DNA of 64,000 nt from Halichondria panicea (Eukaryota; Porifera; Demospongiae; Suberitida; Halichondriidae), in assembly GCF_963675165.1 (NCBI RefSeq), contig NC_087382.1, forward strand, positions 5,433,963 through 5,497,962. The letters run 5' to 3'. The translations under genes were made by a program, and so were the position numbers. The notes below the pieces were generated by a model. That model had not been told where the DNA came from. It saw only the letters and a list, made by a program, of their open reading frames with translations, and ran no database searches. Position 1 is the first letter of the stretch; each line of letters opens with the position of its first letter. This document shows, one piece after another, positions 11,601 to 22,896 of the stretch.

Positions 11601-12951
11601 TCGAAGTGGTGTCTTGTGTGGAGAATGTGAACCAGGACTCAGTCTTGTATTAGCTACGTCAAACTGTAAAGAATGCTCTGATCTTTACCTTCTTCTACTA
11701 ATACCATTTGCGCTGGCAGGCATATTGCTAGTTACTTTAATTCTCGTGCTCAACATCACTATAGCAACTGGAACTATTCATGGCCTCATATTTTACGCCA
11801 ACATAGTAGTTGCTAATAAAGCAATTTTCTTTTCTAGTTTAAACAACTTTTTATCAGTTTTTGTATCTTGACCTGGGAATCGAGACATGCTTTTACGATG
11901 GAATGAACTCTCAAGCAAAAGTACTCCTTCAAGTTGTCTTTCCCGCTTACCTGTTTCTTCTTATGTTTCTTATTATCATTTTGAGCAAGTACTTTGACTC
12001 ATTTGCAAAGCTCCTCTTCAAAAGGAACCCAGTTGCTGCCCTAGGCACTCTCGTTTTATTCTCTTATTCAAAATGTTTACAGTTTATCATTGATGCACTA
12101 CAAAACAGGGTCTTGGAATATCCTGACGGATCCACCGAGACTGTATGGTTGTTTGACGGCAATGTGCTATACTTCACTCCCAAACACACCCCTCAGTTTG
12201 TTGATGCAGCCATAATCCTCATTGCTGGTGGATTGTTCACTGTGCTGCTCTTTTTTGGACAATGGTTTCCGCGCTGTTCTAAGGTTATGAAATGGACCAA
12301 AAACACAAAGTACATTGGTTTCATGGACGCATATCATGCTCCATTCACTCCCAAGCATCGCTACTGGGTGGGACTGCTCCTTTTTGCTCTTATTGTTCAG
12401 CTTCCATGGCTCCAGACAATTTTCTTCCCATGCTATCATCTGGGGCTGTATCAGTTGGACTGATTGGATGGAAACTACTGAATAATCGTTTGTATAAAAG
12501 TAAGTTCTGTGATTCCCTCGAAAATCTCTATCTACTCAACGTTGCTATTCTAGCATTTGGCACCTCCTATGTCAAAGATACAAATAAAGATCAGTCAGCA
12601 CTAGCCAATATTTCAATGGCTATATCATTCATCATATTTGTGACAACCCTCAGCTACCATTTTTACCAATTCGTACTCAAGAAGAGTAATACATGGCTGA
12701 AGATAGAGAACACCATAAGGAACTTAGGAGCAGGTGCTGCAGACATGAGACTCCGACGAGCTAAAAATGCCCGGAAAATGTATCAGCTGGTAGCCGATGA
12801 AAACAATGATAATGAATTACTCGAAGCAATAGACAAATATGAACAAAGTGACCCCTTGGACCCACCTTACACTGATGGAGCAATGGAAGAAGCTGACCCT
12901 GATCGTTACATCACTCCTCCCATCATCAGACCAGCCACGAGGCCTGACTAG
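8673..12951 (+). pseudogene. beta-helix repeat, multi-pass membrane protein, pseudogene
   Basis: The N-terminal part is Cys-containing and ectodomain-like (FCQDYRNETCFTLEQF). It is followed by a long array of GGAI-type repeats that predicts a right-handed parallel beta-helix. Next come a Cys-rich segment (CGECEPGLSL near 11630) and several hydrophobic segments from about 11690 to 12680. The C-terminus is a polar tail. This layout is that of large surface proteins I associate with sponges and cnidarians; no function is known to me. Breaks are many: TAA at 8853, a frameshift near 8880, a 7-bp tandem duplication at 10185-10198, TAG at 10446, and frame losses near 11025, 11155, 11530, 11860 and 12430. 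Some frame losses could be unrecognised introns, but the stop codons and the 7-bp duplication argue for a dead gene. Confidence 0.8.
9280..10110 (+). repeat. eleven tandem beta-helix coding repeats of about 75 bp
   Basis: Each unit encodes about 25 residues of the form SGSVSISNSELTNNSAGYGG followed by AIDVV. The Ser-Asn-Ser core and Gly-Gly-Ala-Ile turn recur at fixed spacing. Units differ by a few substitutions, and single units are lengthened by one or two residues. The regular Asn ladder and turn positions fit one helical rung per unit. Confidence 0.85.
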
Positions 12952-13326
12952 CTGAGACTATCCTACAGAGACAAGCTAGCCCCCCTCACCACAGAGGACT
13001 ACAGAAGACCAGCCCAAGGTTGTAAATCAATTGTACAGAATGACAACCACAATGCAAGGTTGTTACAACCTGTTTTCCAGGTTGTAACAACCTTTCTGCA
13101 ACCAAACCACCTTGTAGCAAGCTTGTTACAAGCTTGACATTTCTGTATGGGAGTGCTGACCGTTATCTACCCCTCTCTAGAATATTGATACTTGTAATGC
13201 ACTCTAGTATAACTCCATGCACCCCAGCTGTCTAATAATGTTTTAAGTACTGTTAAGTGTATATGAGTCACTGTTACAATGATAGCATGTGCATGATGTC
13301 GCTTACCTGCTACCATGGTCTGACAG
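12952..13326 (+). other. spacer between beta-helix pseudogene and DNAJC13 exons
   Basis: No exon of DNAJC13 earlier than the one at 13327 was recognised here. The spacer holds a strong hairpin (separate entry) and a smaller one at about 13119-13137 (CAAGCTTG, loop TTA, CAAGCTTG). It ends with the splice acceptor GTCTGACAG of the first recognisable DNAJC13 exon. Confidence 0.5.
13056..13094. repeat. perfect 17-bp inverted repeat with 5-bp loop
   Basis: The arms AAGGTTGTTACAACCTG and CAGGTTGTAACAACCTT are exact reverse complements around TTTTC. Each arm itself contains a shorter palindrome, so cruciform or foldback structure is possible. It lies about 100 bp after the end of the beta-helix pseudogene. 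No function is assigned. Confidence 0.8.
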
Positions 13327-16300
13327 GTTGAGATGGCCCTAGAGGCGCTGTACAACGTGATCCATAACAACGCAGGAGTGGAGACACAGTGCAACGGACA
13401 TTTTAATCTCCTCTTCTCATTCTTCAGGTTCCAGGGTGCCAAGAAGCTGCAGATGCTCACTCTCAAGGTACACAAAACACGCACTCTGATTGATTTGGGT
13501 GTGACTTTACCTCATAATAGTATGAAAATAAAGGTATAGATTACAAAGATGGGGTGGGGCTATTGCTGTGAGCGAAGTTTTGTCCTGATTCGTGAAAAAG
13601 GTTTTTGGGGGGGGGGGCGTAATCTACACCGTCTCTTTGTGAGCAGTTTACACGTTATTGTAAGCAAAAATTCAGAGTTTATAGTTCAGAGTTTTGATAT
13701 GGTTAGGTGAGAATGAGCAGGTTTGATTCTTGGGCTACTAGATCCATTGGCAGCACGTCCAATTTAATGAGGTGGCCTTGAGACGATCTTGCACCCCTAA
13801 TTTGCGAAAAGGTGGACTCTCGAACATTACCCGCTACAGTGTATACGGTATTATGGCTTGTGTTATCATTCCTTTAAGCCACTCGTGTATGTAGCTTATG
13901 TATACATGTATAAGTGTGATATCATGATTATGTAGTGTTTGTATTACGATGCTCGAGTTGTTACCTATACATGTACTGAAGCTATGTCAACTGAAAATTC
14001 ATTTGCCCGAAAAATTCATTTTCTACAGTATTTGCAGTGTACATAAAACAAATACATAAAACAAAACCTTCTACAGTGAATACCTTCAATGTACATTGTA
14101 TATCACTATTAGTTATCTATCTAGCGTATAGTATATAGTGTTCAATGCTGAGCTGACAAGTATCGATCATAGACCTCCTCCACAGCAGCTTGTGCATTGT
14201 AGTCCTCGTCTCTAACTCTCCTCTTGTACCAGCGAGCCAGGAGGCAGTACAAGATGAATCCAAACAAACTGATGCCTGTCTTCACTCCGAATATGACCAG
14301 CGGAGTATTTTAAGTCTAATTCTAACTTTACCTCTATAATATAAAAGATTAAAACAAGTACATTCGTGTAGCCAGTTAGAAGCCCTCTCATTCTGTACGG
14401 AGCTTGAGCACAAACTAACTCCAGCATAGCGCAAATGAGTATCATTCGTAGCAAACCGTTTGATATTGAAGTTAAGTACAATATAACAACCATTTGTTTG
14501 TTCATTAAGTATTGAGTTAGGCTCAAATGTATAACGAGAAAAGTGATGTTGAGAATGGTATTCACAAAAGACACTAGGCCAATTCTTTTTAGAATACTCG
14601 GAAACTTGTTTCTGAATACCGGGTAAATAACGAACTCGTTAATCAAGGTACATATCATTCCGTACCACCAAGTGTTGTAGGTTACCAAGCCAATTAATAG
14701 CGAATTACAATAGGTTGAACCTAGTGGATTTATCTTTGCAATCATTCGTGAGTTATTGAGCATAAGAGGGAAGCAGACAAACCATAGTGAAATACTGAGA
14801 GTAAACAAACGTAAAATTGTCTTCACATCTTCGACTCTGTAGTGAATGGTCCACCGTATCTCGACTTTCCCAGGTCCATTCTTGAGGGTACGTCTTCCTC
14901 CCAGTATGTGAGAGCACTGCAATTGAGGGGAGCTTTGTGCTTGGCTGCAAACTTGAGAACTTGGTAGATGGTTTTTATAGCTTGTGGTGAATTGGGCTCA
15001 ATAATCAACCATGACTTGGCTAAGATGAAATCCAAAACAAGAATGATACTCATGCATAAAGGTGGTACAATTAACAATAGCTGGGTACTATTTGTGCTGT
15101 GAAGCACACTTGTGCAACTCTTCGAGAGACAATAAACGGCAATAAAACTGAGCCACACACCAACAAAAATACTGAAAATGTACCAAGCAATAAATGCAGT
15201 GATGCTTGAGGAAGAGGCATCTGGCATCTGGTCCAAACCAAACTGTAGTGAAGTTACAATGGAGGCTACCAACCCCACCATAAAGATGCTACCCCCCAAA
15301 GTGAACAAAGTATAGGCTACGTAGTAATTTTGTAAATTCGTGGGGACTAGAAGAAATGCGCTGAAAGCCATTTTTGTGAGAAATAACAGTATCCAACCAA
15401 TCCGAAGTATTTTGTAGTTTCCAAGTCTTGCGTCTGCTACCCACCCTGATATAACACTTGCCAGCAAGCCAAACAAACAAACAGGAATACCAATCCACCA
15501 TTTCTGGAAGTTGTGTTCTTTTATATAGCTGGAAAGTATGCTTAATAATGTGAAGTATGCTATGCTTGCCAAAGTAACATTGAACAGGAGAAGAAACGCT
15601 CCCTTAGAGTAAAACCATCTTACTTGATAGTGACATTTGCAGCGGTGTCTTGTGTTTGGTAGATTACTTGTAGAATTGAACTGATTCATTTCTCTCGAAC
15701 TTGCAAATCATATGCACTAAATCAAATGAACCAAACTATTGTTGATGTTCATTCATGCTTAAAAGAAACACATGTCATGTGTGTATATGTAGTACTTCAT
15801 TATTTTCATGGAAAATGAAAGGTACAGTACAGTAACTGTGCGTGCAGCATGGGCGTTCGTTTTTCTTGCTATTCGTATCTGCTCAGTTAGTAGTTTTCTA
15901 GAGCCTAGTAACTTGAATATACTATTACCGTGACACTATCCCGTGATAACATGCAGCTATGAAATATGAAATAGGCAAATTGTGACTTTGCAGGTGACCT
16001 AAACTATATAAATATTGATGCACTGGAATTCGTACAGTGAAACGAAGTCTGAATACCATAACACAATAGTGGGTCAACTTGGCGAGGAAATTCGTTTGGC
16101 AAATCTTGATAGGATTAATTGTGTTCTTTTGATAGCGCACGTAATCAACAACGCATGCGCAGCAAAATCCCTATTTTATAGAATGTGCATGCAATTGCTA
16201 TAGCAGCTCGCCATGTTTACCTACTATGTAATTGTAATCGGTGCTTATTATAATTATAATTTATTTTATGGAAATGTCTTGTGTTATTGGATGCCATTGA

Positions 16301-19300
16301 GTTAATTTGGGGACAAGTTCACCTTTACGTGTGTATATCGCTGCAGTTGGTGTCAAGCGTGACAGGGAACAAGAGTTGTGTGTCCAGCATTGCAGAGTCC
16401 AACGTCCTGCAGTACCTCTTACTGGTGCTCTACATGCTTCCCACTTGTAAGTCGCTATACATGACCGTGTAAATATCCGTTGCAGTATATGGGTTTACCT
16501 GTTCAACTTTGAGTAAAGGACACTTATAAAGTCACGACTTTGTAGATACATTTTCAAAAGGGTTTACACAATTTCTAATTTATGGGCGGAATTACTGTTC
16601 TCCAGATGATTTTTATCCCTATATATGAATCGAACCTATACACAACCACTATACATACAGCGCACTGCTACATGCATGACATAGCTTCTTATAATTATAT
16701 CGCTTTGTCTTGTGTTGCAGCCCATGCATTGGTGCTGGAAGTGTTCCAAGCCCTCACTTCAAACACTCAGATTGTCAAGGAGAGCATTCAAAAAGGTTGG
16801 GCTTGCATTACACACACATTAGCACACACATTACTTGACACAGTGTTTAATTGGTGTGTCCTGTACAGCATGTGCCTCGTTACTGAATGGCTTGTACGTA
16901 AACATCATGCCATGCACATTATCTTCCATATTCTAATATAGGTACATGTATACATTTCAGAGATCCATCCGTAAATAGAATACCTGCATTCTGCCGTCAT
17001 AATAATATGTAACAACAAGAATGCCTTGCCAGGTTGCATGGTTGGGGTTAGTATAGTATTATACACGTACAGAAAACACAGGAAAACTATACTAACTGGT
17101 GTACTAATCAAGGCTCCTCTGCCCATACAGGTGCCCTGATTTACCTCCTTCAGTTGTTCTGCAACTCTCAGAACCCGACCGTTCGTGAAGAGACTGCCTC
17201 CCTTCTTGCCAAAATGATCACCGACAAATTAGTGGGTCCTAAAGTGAGAATTGTCCTTTCCAAGTTCTTACCTCTAATCTTTATGGACGCTATGAGAGAC
17301 AACTCTGAGGCCAGCGTTCACATGTTCGAGAGTGAGTAAACACAAAGGATTAAATTTTGAAATGGTGCATATAGTAGCTTTCTAATTATGTAGCAAAGGG
17401 TCACGCTCTAGGAAATTGCATTAATGGTTACTTGTACCATAGTTTGAAAACTTGTTTTGTTTGTGAATTTGGGTGTTTTAGTTCTCTTGCTCAATTAAAA
17501 GAACCTCTTTGTAACACAAAGGATTAAAGTGTGAAATGGTGGTGTAGCTTCGTTAATTAAGGTCACGCTTTAGTGCATTAACGGTTACTGGTATGTAGGT
17601 TGAAAGCCAGGTTGTTTTCTTTGTGTAAAACACACAAAATAAATGCACGCAGTTACTTTCATTATATATTATTCGTTCTCTTGCTCAATTAAAAGAAACT
17701 CTTTGTAATTTAATTCAGACAATCAGGAGAATCCGGAGCTGATTTGGAACAACGAGGCCAGAGAGAAAGTGTCAGGAGTAGTGTCTAAAATGAACAAGGA
17801 GTGAGTTGAGGGTTTCGGTGGTTTACGTTGTATTTAATTTGACTCTGGTAATGGAGCGTTGTTCACTTCAGTAGAAAACAATTCAGAAGGGTCCCTGATG
17901 TGTGATGGATTGTGAATATATGTAGTCACTAGCTAACTTTGAATGGCCATAAACTATTCAAATCCAAAGTAAAAAAGATGCATTCTGTAACTGTATAACG
18001 ATCTCATGGTATGTTAGTTTGAATAACTTTTTTCCCTATAATAGGTTCTTCCTTAAGCAGAAGGAAGACCCCAACACTCTGTGGAGGTTGCCCGACAATT
18101 TTAAGGTGGTCTATTCACAGGTACAAGGAGAGATCATGGTGGGCGGAGTCTTTTTAAGGATATTTATATCGCAGCCTACTTGGGTGAGTGTCAACTGATC
18201 GACTAAACGTACTAGATGCTCCTAGCTATTGCTGTTATGCGATTATGTACATATCTGCCTTTACATGTAGCATAATTTTATTGTGTACGTTCTGAGGAAA
18301 CCAAAGGAGTTTTTGATATCACTACTCGACAAGTTTGGACAGCTCTCACAGTCTGCTCATCCTGATGTGAGTGAATGTTTTATGTGCTAAATGTGTGTGT
18401 GTGTTTTATTAGTCACATACTGTTGTTACGGTACATTTGTTGAGGGGTTAGATGTGCAATTATTAAAATGTACGTATAATAAATTTGTTGTTACACCAAA
18501 ATTCCTTATTCTGCGTTTACACTGTATAACTCCAATTGTCAGACTTACTATCCTAACCCCCCCCCCTCCAGGGAGAGATCCTGGAGATAGTGTCAGAGGC
18601 TTGTGTTTGTCTCTTTACTGCCCAACCATCACTAGCGGACCAGGTAAGCTCCTAGAGTGATGGAAGCTAGCCCCTCTTAACGATCACCCGTGCGTGGTGG
18701 AAAGGTCAACCATGCATGCATGTACCTTAATTGATAATTATTCTGTAATTATCAGTCCTCTCAATCTATCTCCGGTTCTTGTTCCAGGTTCCACCGCTGG
18801 GTCACATTCCCAGGATCCTGGCCCGAATGAAGGCTGACAACGAAGTTATTCCAAAAGCTTGTCTTCAGGTCACACACATACTGGCAGACAGCGAGGTAAA
18901 AATACAATACATTCATTTAATACAACTGTACAAGTTCAAACGTACCTGCTACGCGTTATGTAATGTTGCTCACCATTCTCATTTACCTTTGATTTAGTGA
19001 AGCACTTTTTCTAAGCTTGCGGGTTGTACAAAATTAATAAATGTGTCAAGCTTGTCTTAGTTTCTCTTTTTCTGTGGTTACTGTACCAGCAAAATAATAA
19101 TTTAGCTCGATAAGCATCAATTTTTATTTTCTATTGCCTGCAGTATTGAGTTGGTTGTTAAGGTTTCTCTTAACTTTCACAGGTTTGTGTGCGAACGATG
19201 TCCAAGTGTGACACAGTGGTTCCGTTGATCTGTGCCATGAAGAAGAGGAAAGACAGTGTACACGTTGCCGCAGAGACCATCAAAAAGCTGTATGACCTCA

Positions 19301-20105
19301 TGATTCCCGAGCTAGTGGTACAGGTATGTGAATCGTATGGAATACTAGGAACTATAATTGATTGACATATTCACATACGTGTTAATAAGTGACTCATCCC
19401 TGTTCCACGTACACAGGCCGTGAATGGAGAGTTGATCCCGTTCCTACTGAAGCTGCTTGAGGATCCTCTGTCTGAGTGTGACAAGCCGTCAGCCGCTAAA
19501 GCACTCATAGCTGAGTCCCTCAAGAACATGGCTAAAGACCTCGCCAATGGAGAGAGGGTCAGTACATAGCTCAAAACAAAATAGTACCCCACAGATTAAT
19601 CATAGTTGAACCATAATTATGTATACAGCTAGAGGATGTACCTGTACATGTACATTGTAGCTCTTCTATGACCATTAGTATGAACCGAAACTCAACCTAA
19701 ATAAGCACATGTGTAGACAAAAATTAATGATGACCGCTCCCTGTAGTAGTATTGCACTGACAATTTGTGTGAATTTGCTTATCATCAATCTTGGTTGCCA
19801 GGAAGTTTAACGAATCACATGCTCACCCACCCCCTTCTCCACACACACACACACACACACACACACAACCACAGATATTAGAGATACTGGAAAAATCCCC
19901 TGTGTGGTCGGCATACAAAGACCAGAAACATGATCTCTTTCTCACCAACACGACTGTATCTGGTTACCTTACGGGTCCGTCTGGCGTAGCTGGTTATCTC
20001 ACGGCTGGAACCTCGTCGTCGGCTAACAATGCAAACAGTTCTGCCCCACCCCCACTAGAGCCGCCGGAGGACGCACCCACTGGCGATGATGACGATGATG
20101 ACTAG
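13327..20105 (+). CDS. DNAJC13: DNAJC13/RME-8 C-terminal exons, copy 1 (12 exons)
   Basis: RME-8/DNAJC13 is a J-domain protein that works with Hsc70 on early endosomes in retromer and clathrin dynamics. Exons were read from similarity and GT-AG borders: 13327-13467, 16347-16446, 16721-16795, 17131-17331, 17719-17800, 18045-18183, 18289-18366, 18572-18643, 18788-18895, 19183-19323, 19417-19557 and 19875-20105 with stop. They encode armadillo-like repeats and the family end block ([30 protein letters not shown]), then an Asp-rich tail. All exons keep one frame. The seventh exon has GTAC where the other copies have the acceptor GTAG. An AG at 18269-18270 would add 18 in-frame bases. The large N-terminal part, including the J domain, is not seen upstream in this window. 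This is therefore either the tail of a gene with a very long intron or a 3' fragment duplication. Confidence 0.85.
13468..14141 (+). other. DNAJC13 copy 1, first intron, left part
   Basis: It begins at donor GTACAC. There is a G-run near 13608-13618. No further exon or RNA gene was recognised. The right boundary is the stop codon of the antisense transporter. Confidence 0.55.
14142..15689 (-). pseudogene. divergent POT-like transporter nested antisense in DNAJC13 intron
   Basis: The start [18 protein letters not shown] differs from the tandem family leader, and most helices are clearly divergent. The central loop ([18 protein letters not shown]) and the tail [14 protein letters not shown] are virtually those of the tandem copies. 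Two breaks occur. One is at 14829-14842, where GAGCAAGTTGAAG is shortened by 4 bases to GAGTCGAAG, shifting the frame after TM6. The other is around 14295-14325 before TM12. Without these it would be about the family length. It may be the oldest local member and a relative of the founder of the array, or a separate paralogue partly overwritten by gene conversion. Confidence 0.85.
15690..16346 (+). other. DNAJC13 copy 1, first intron, right part
   Basis: It holds the upstream flank of the antisense transporter and then unremarkable AT-rich intron sequence. A GCATGCGC stretch near 16154 is noted. It ends in the acceptor CGCTGCAG. No other feature is seen. Confidence 0.5.
19839..19867 (+). repeat. 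CA microsatellite before DNAJC13 copy 1 last exon
   Basis: A CA run sits about 7 bases before the acceptor ACCACAG of the terminal exon, in place of a conventional pyrimidine tract. Its length differs strongly between DNAJC13 copies: long at 27104, short near 35133, and interrupted in copy 4 near 51550. Confidence 0.85.
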
Positions 20106-21086
20106 CTGTATCTTAGGTTGTTATATAATTGTATTTGAGTTGTGAGTACAAAAACTGCTTTCTATTTTTAAAGTCTGTAATAATTAATAATTGTATCGTG
20201 GATTTTGAGGTACATGACATAATACATTTTAATTTTGATTATGGTAAAGATCATGCAGTTGAAAACTGATAATCATGTATGACTGTGAAAGTGTCTCTTT
20301 GTGATGTCAGGAGTGCATGAATATTGAGTCATGCACTCCTAGGTCCTGGTGATGTGAACTGTACGTGATTTGGATCTGAGGCAGTTCTTAGTTCAGATCA
20401 AAGTTCGCATTAAATTTATGCATGCATGCATATCAGCGTATTCCTCTGGAATGATGGTGCATGGCGCTTATGAATAATCAAACAGCTGCCGGATGAAAAC
20501 GGATGTACGAAAAACAAGAAGCTGATTTTTCACCCGACAATGTATAGGTCTACCTATGAAATGACATTTGCAATATAATTTATGATCTGTGTCTGATAAA
20601 TTGCTGTTTGCTCTAGTGTAAATCATTGTTTTTATGTCAGGTAACCTGCATGAACGTATATGCATGATTGTCTTCAGCATATCAAGTCTCTGCATGCATG
20701 ATGTAAACCACATTGAAAATAATAACCAACACCAACCCATTTTGTTTACGTCCTTTTAATTTAACCATTAGCTACATGCTTATTTTATCTCCAACTGTGT
20801 TCCTTAGTTTGAAGAACTGAAGAGATATCATTGAGCAGCTCAGCCAGCCCTATACTTCCTACATACCATTTTAGAAAACTTCCTTATTTGTACACTTTTT
20901 CCTCACTTTAGATTGCTTTTTCTATTTTCGACTCAACCCTAATACTAATGTGTCTTGTATAGACAGACGTCTAAGGCTTGACAAATATACAACTGCTATC
21001 GGTATAATTATACTTGATATTTCTCTGTGGCTGTTTTAGTTTCATTTTCCAGTATATGTAATTATGTATTAGACGGTACAATTGTA
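20106..21086 (+). other. 3' flank of DNAJC13 copy 1
   Basis: The stretch recurs after copies 3 and 4, so it is part of the module; after copy 2 most of it is deleted. It includes an inverted repeat at 20309-20340 (AGGAGTGCATGA, 8-bp loop, TCATGCACTCCT). ATGCATGC runs and AT-rich sequence make up the rest. A terminal GAAGAACTGAAGAGATATCA stretch near 20811 is repeated in other modules, but no exon was established. Confidence 0.55.
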
Positions 21087-21336
21087 AGCAGGCCGGATAA
21101 GTGAATATGCCGGTAATCGAATAGATAAACCACGCCTTGATCCACCCACTTTATTGATAAACAGCAGTGTCACTGGTTGTCTGCGCATGCGCAGAAGATA
21201 AGCAAGCATGTCTCCATGGTAACAGCTGCAACGCGCATGCGCATTTTAGGGACACGCCCATTTTCAGAATTAGAAAACTGCCAAGCCGGATAATCGAGGT
21301 TCCGGATAATAGGGCCGGATAATCGAGGTTCTACTC
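21087..21336. mobile_element. pogo-like MITE remnant
   Basis: The right end reads CCGGATAATCGAGGTTCTAC, which resembles Tigger/pogo-type termini. CCGGATAA motifs are repeated near both ends. TA lies at both junctions (21085-21086 and 21337-21338). Sister modules carry the empty site ACAATTGTATGAATG. The left terminus does not pair well with the right one, so the element is rearranged or only one end is genuine. It contains two CGCATGCGCA palindromes. Confidence 0.6.
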
Positions 21337-21362
21337 TATGAGGTTTGTTTTTTGACCGTTAA

Positions 21363-22359
21363 GGCCACTCCAAGTGACACTCTGGTTTCTGGTCCTGAAT
21401 TTTTTCTAATTGCATGCGGGCGGGCGGCTTTTCTCATTATGTCATTATCAATGCATTTGCACTAATTATTATAGCATGTTAGTCTAAGAGTAAAACTGTC
21501 TATCACTGACATAAAAATAGAGGTGATTCTGAAATTCCCATGCCTAATTTTCCACGCCAATATAGAACAAAACAAGCCATATAAAGTTGTGATTACACTC
21601 ACTTATACCACACTTATGTCACCACTCATTAGTCAACAGCTGTAGGATAATTATATTATACAGCCCCAGGCATGCACAGTTTTCTTTTTGTTCAAGAAAG
21701 TAAGCAAAGAGAAAAGAGCCATGCTTGACGGTACTAAGACTCAAAGCGACGGCAGAAGCACGGAAGCTGCTCTCCAACAACATGGCTAAGCTTCCATGGG
21801 TCCATGGGCGTGGTTTAGTCCAAGAAGAGCTTGCAACTCCAGTAAGGGACGTTGAACGGTCAATGCTTGGACCAAGGAAGCTCGAGCATCTGTAGGAGTC
21901 GACGCATTGCTAAACTAGCTCTTTTCTTTGACGGCTGCAAAATCCGACAGTCTTGTTTTTTTTGCAGTCTGCATCGTGGATTGAATTGTTGCTAGGGGGA
22001 GGTCCTTTTATAGTGCTGCGATCACGTGGTATAAGTCAGATATGCCACATCTATACTTGGGAGGATATGCACCCCATATATCTAGGTGTGGTATATCCTA
22101 TATATACATACTTAACGCATTAAAATATTGTAAACCATGTATATACCGTACTCTACCGAGATTACGCCCATCCTAATCCAGGTGGGATGGGCTTAATTTC
22201 ATTTTATCTAGGTGTTTGCCTCGAAATTAAGCCCACTCATTAAAAAACTATTCTTCTCTGTCTGCGTCTGAGGCATCACCTTATGAATCTCATTATTTTG
22301 CAAATGACCTATTTTGTACCGCATGGACCATTCTGCGCATACTCGTTTCGCCATAAAGG

Positions 22360-22402
<43 letters not shown>

Positions 22403-22531
22403 GTTACCATGAAAAAAAAAAAAAAAAAAAAAAAAAATAATGAGATAGAAATCCAATAATGAGATAGAAATCCAAGAATAAAATCTGATGCAGGCGGTGG
22501 ACCAGAAACCAGAGTATCACTTGGAGTGGCC
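21363..22531. mobile_element. Harbinger-like non-autonomous DNA transposon
   Basis: The ends are 33-bp inverted repeats starting GGCCACTCCAAGTGA with one mismatch. TAA is duplicated at the borders (21360-21362 and 22532-22534). Sister modules have the uninterrupted site GACCGTTAATGGGAG. A 3-bp TWA target with GGCC ends suggests the PIF/Harbinger group. No transposase reading frame was seen. Its right part holds two long poly(A) tracts. Confidence 0.82.
22363..22437. repeat. two long poly(A) tracts
   Basis: A run of 37 A's is followed, after GTTGTTACCATG, by 26 more. They lie inside the Harbinger-like element. Such runs are prone to length error in assemblies. Confidence 0.9.
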
Positions 22532-22896
22532 TAATGGGAGAGGTATTTTGTTTTTCCAAATGCACATATTCACCATTCTTCGCCATGTAGTATATATGCA
22601 AACAGTTTGTCAATGGGCACTTATTTTGATGCTTTTTGAGCTTGTATTAACAATCGATGGGATATTAATACTGAAAATTAAAGCAATAACATGACTCTGC
22701 TCATGACTATATTTAGTCAAAGTAGTAAACCACTTTGTTCAACATTTACATACGTACATGCACAAGTGCATTGCATGATTGTGCATGCATGTATCTTCAT
22801 GCATGTGCATATATAGGCCTACTGCAAGAACTATATTTAGTCAAAGTATTAGTGTTTAGCAGCCATCCCTATATGCATGTGCACTGTGTGTCTGTT
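22532..22896 (+). other. upstream region of hybrid transporter
   Basis: The stretch is near-identical to the regions before the type II genes at 27926, 36845 and 53925. It contains ATGCATG-rich sequence and a TTTAGCAG/CCATCCCTA stretch about 35-45 bases before the start codon that could be a splice acceptor. No promoter motif was identified. Confidence 0.55.
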
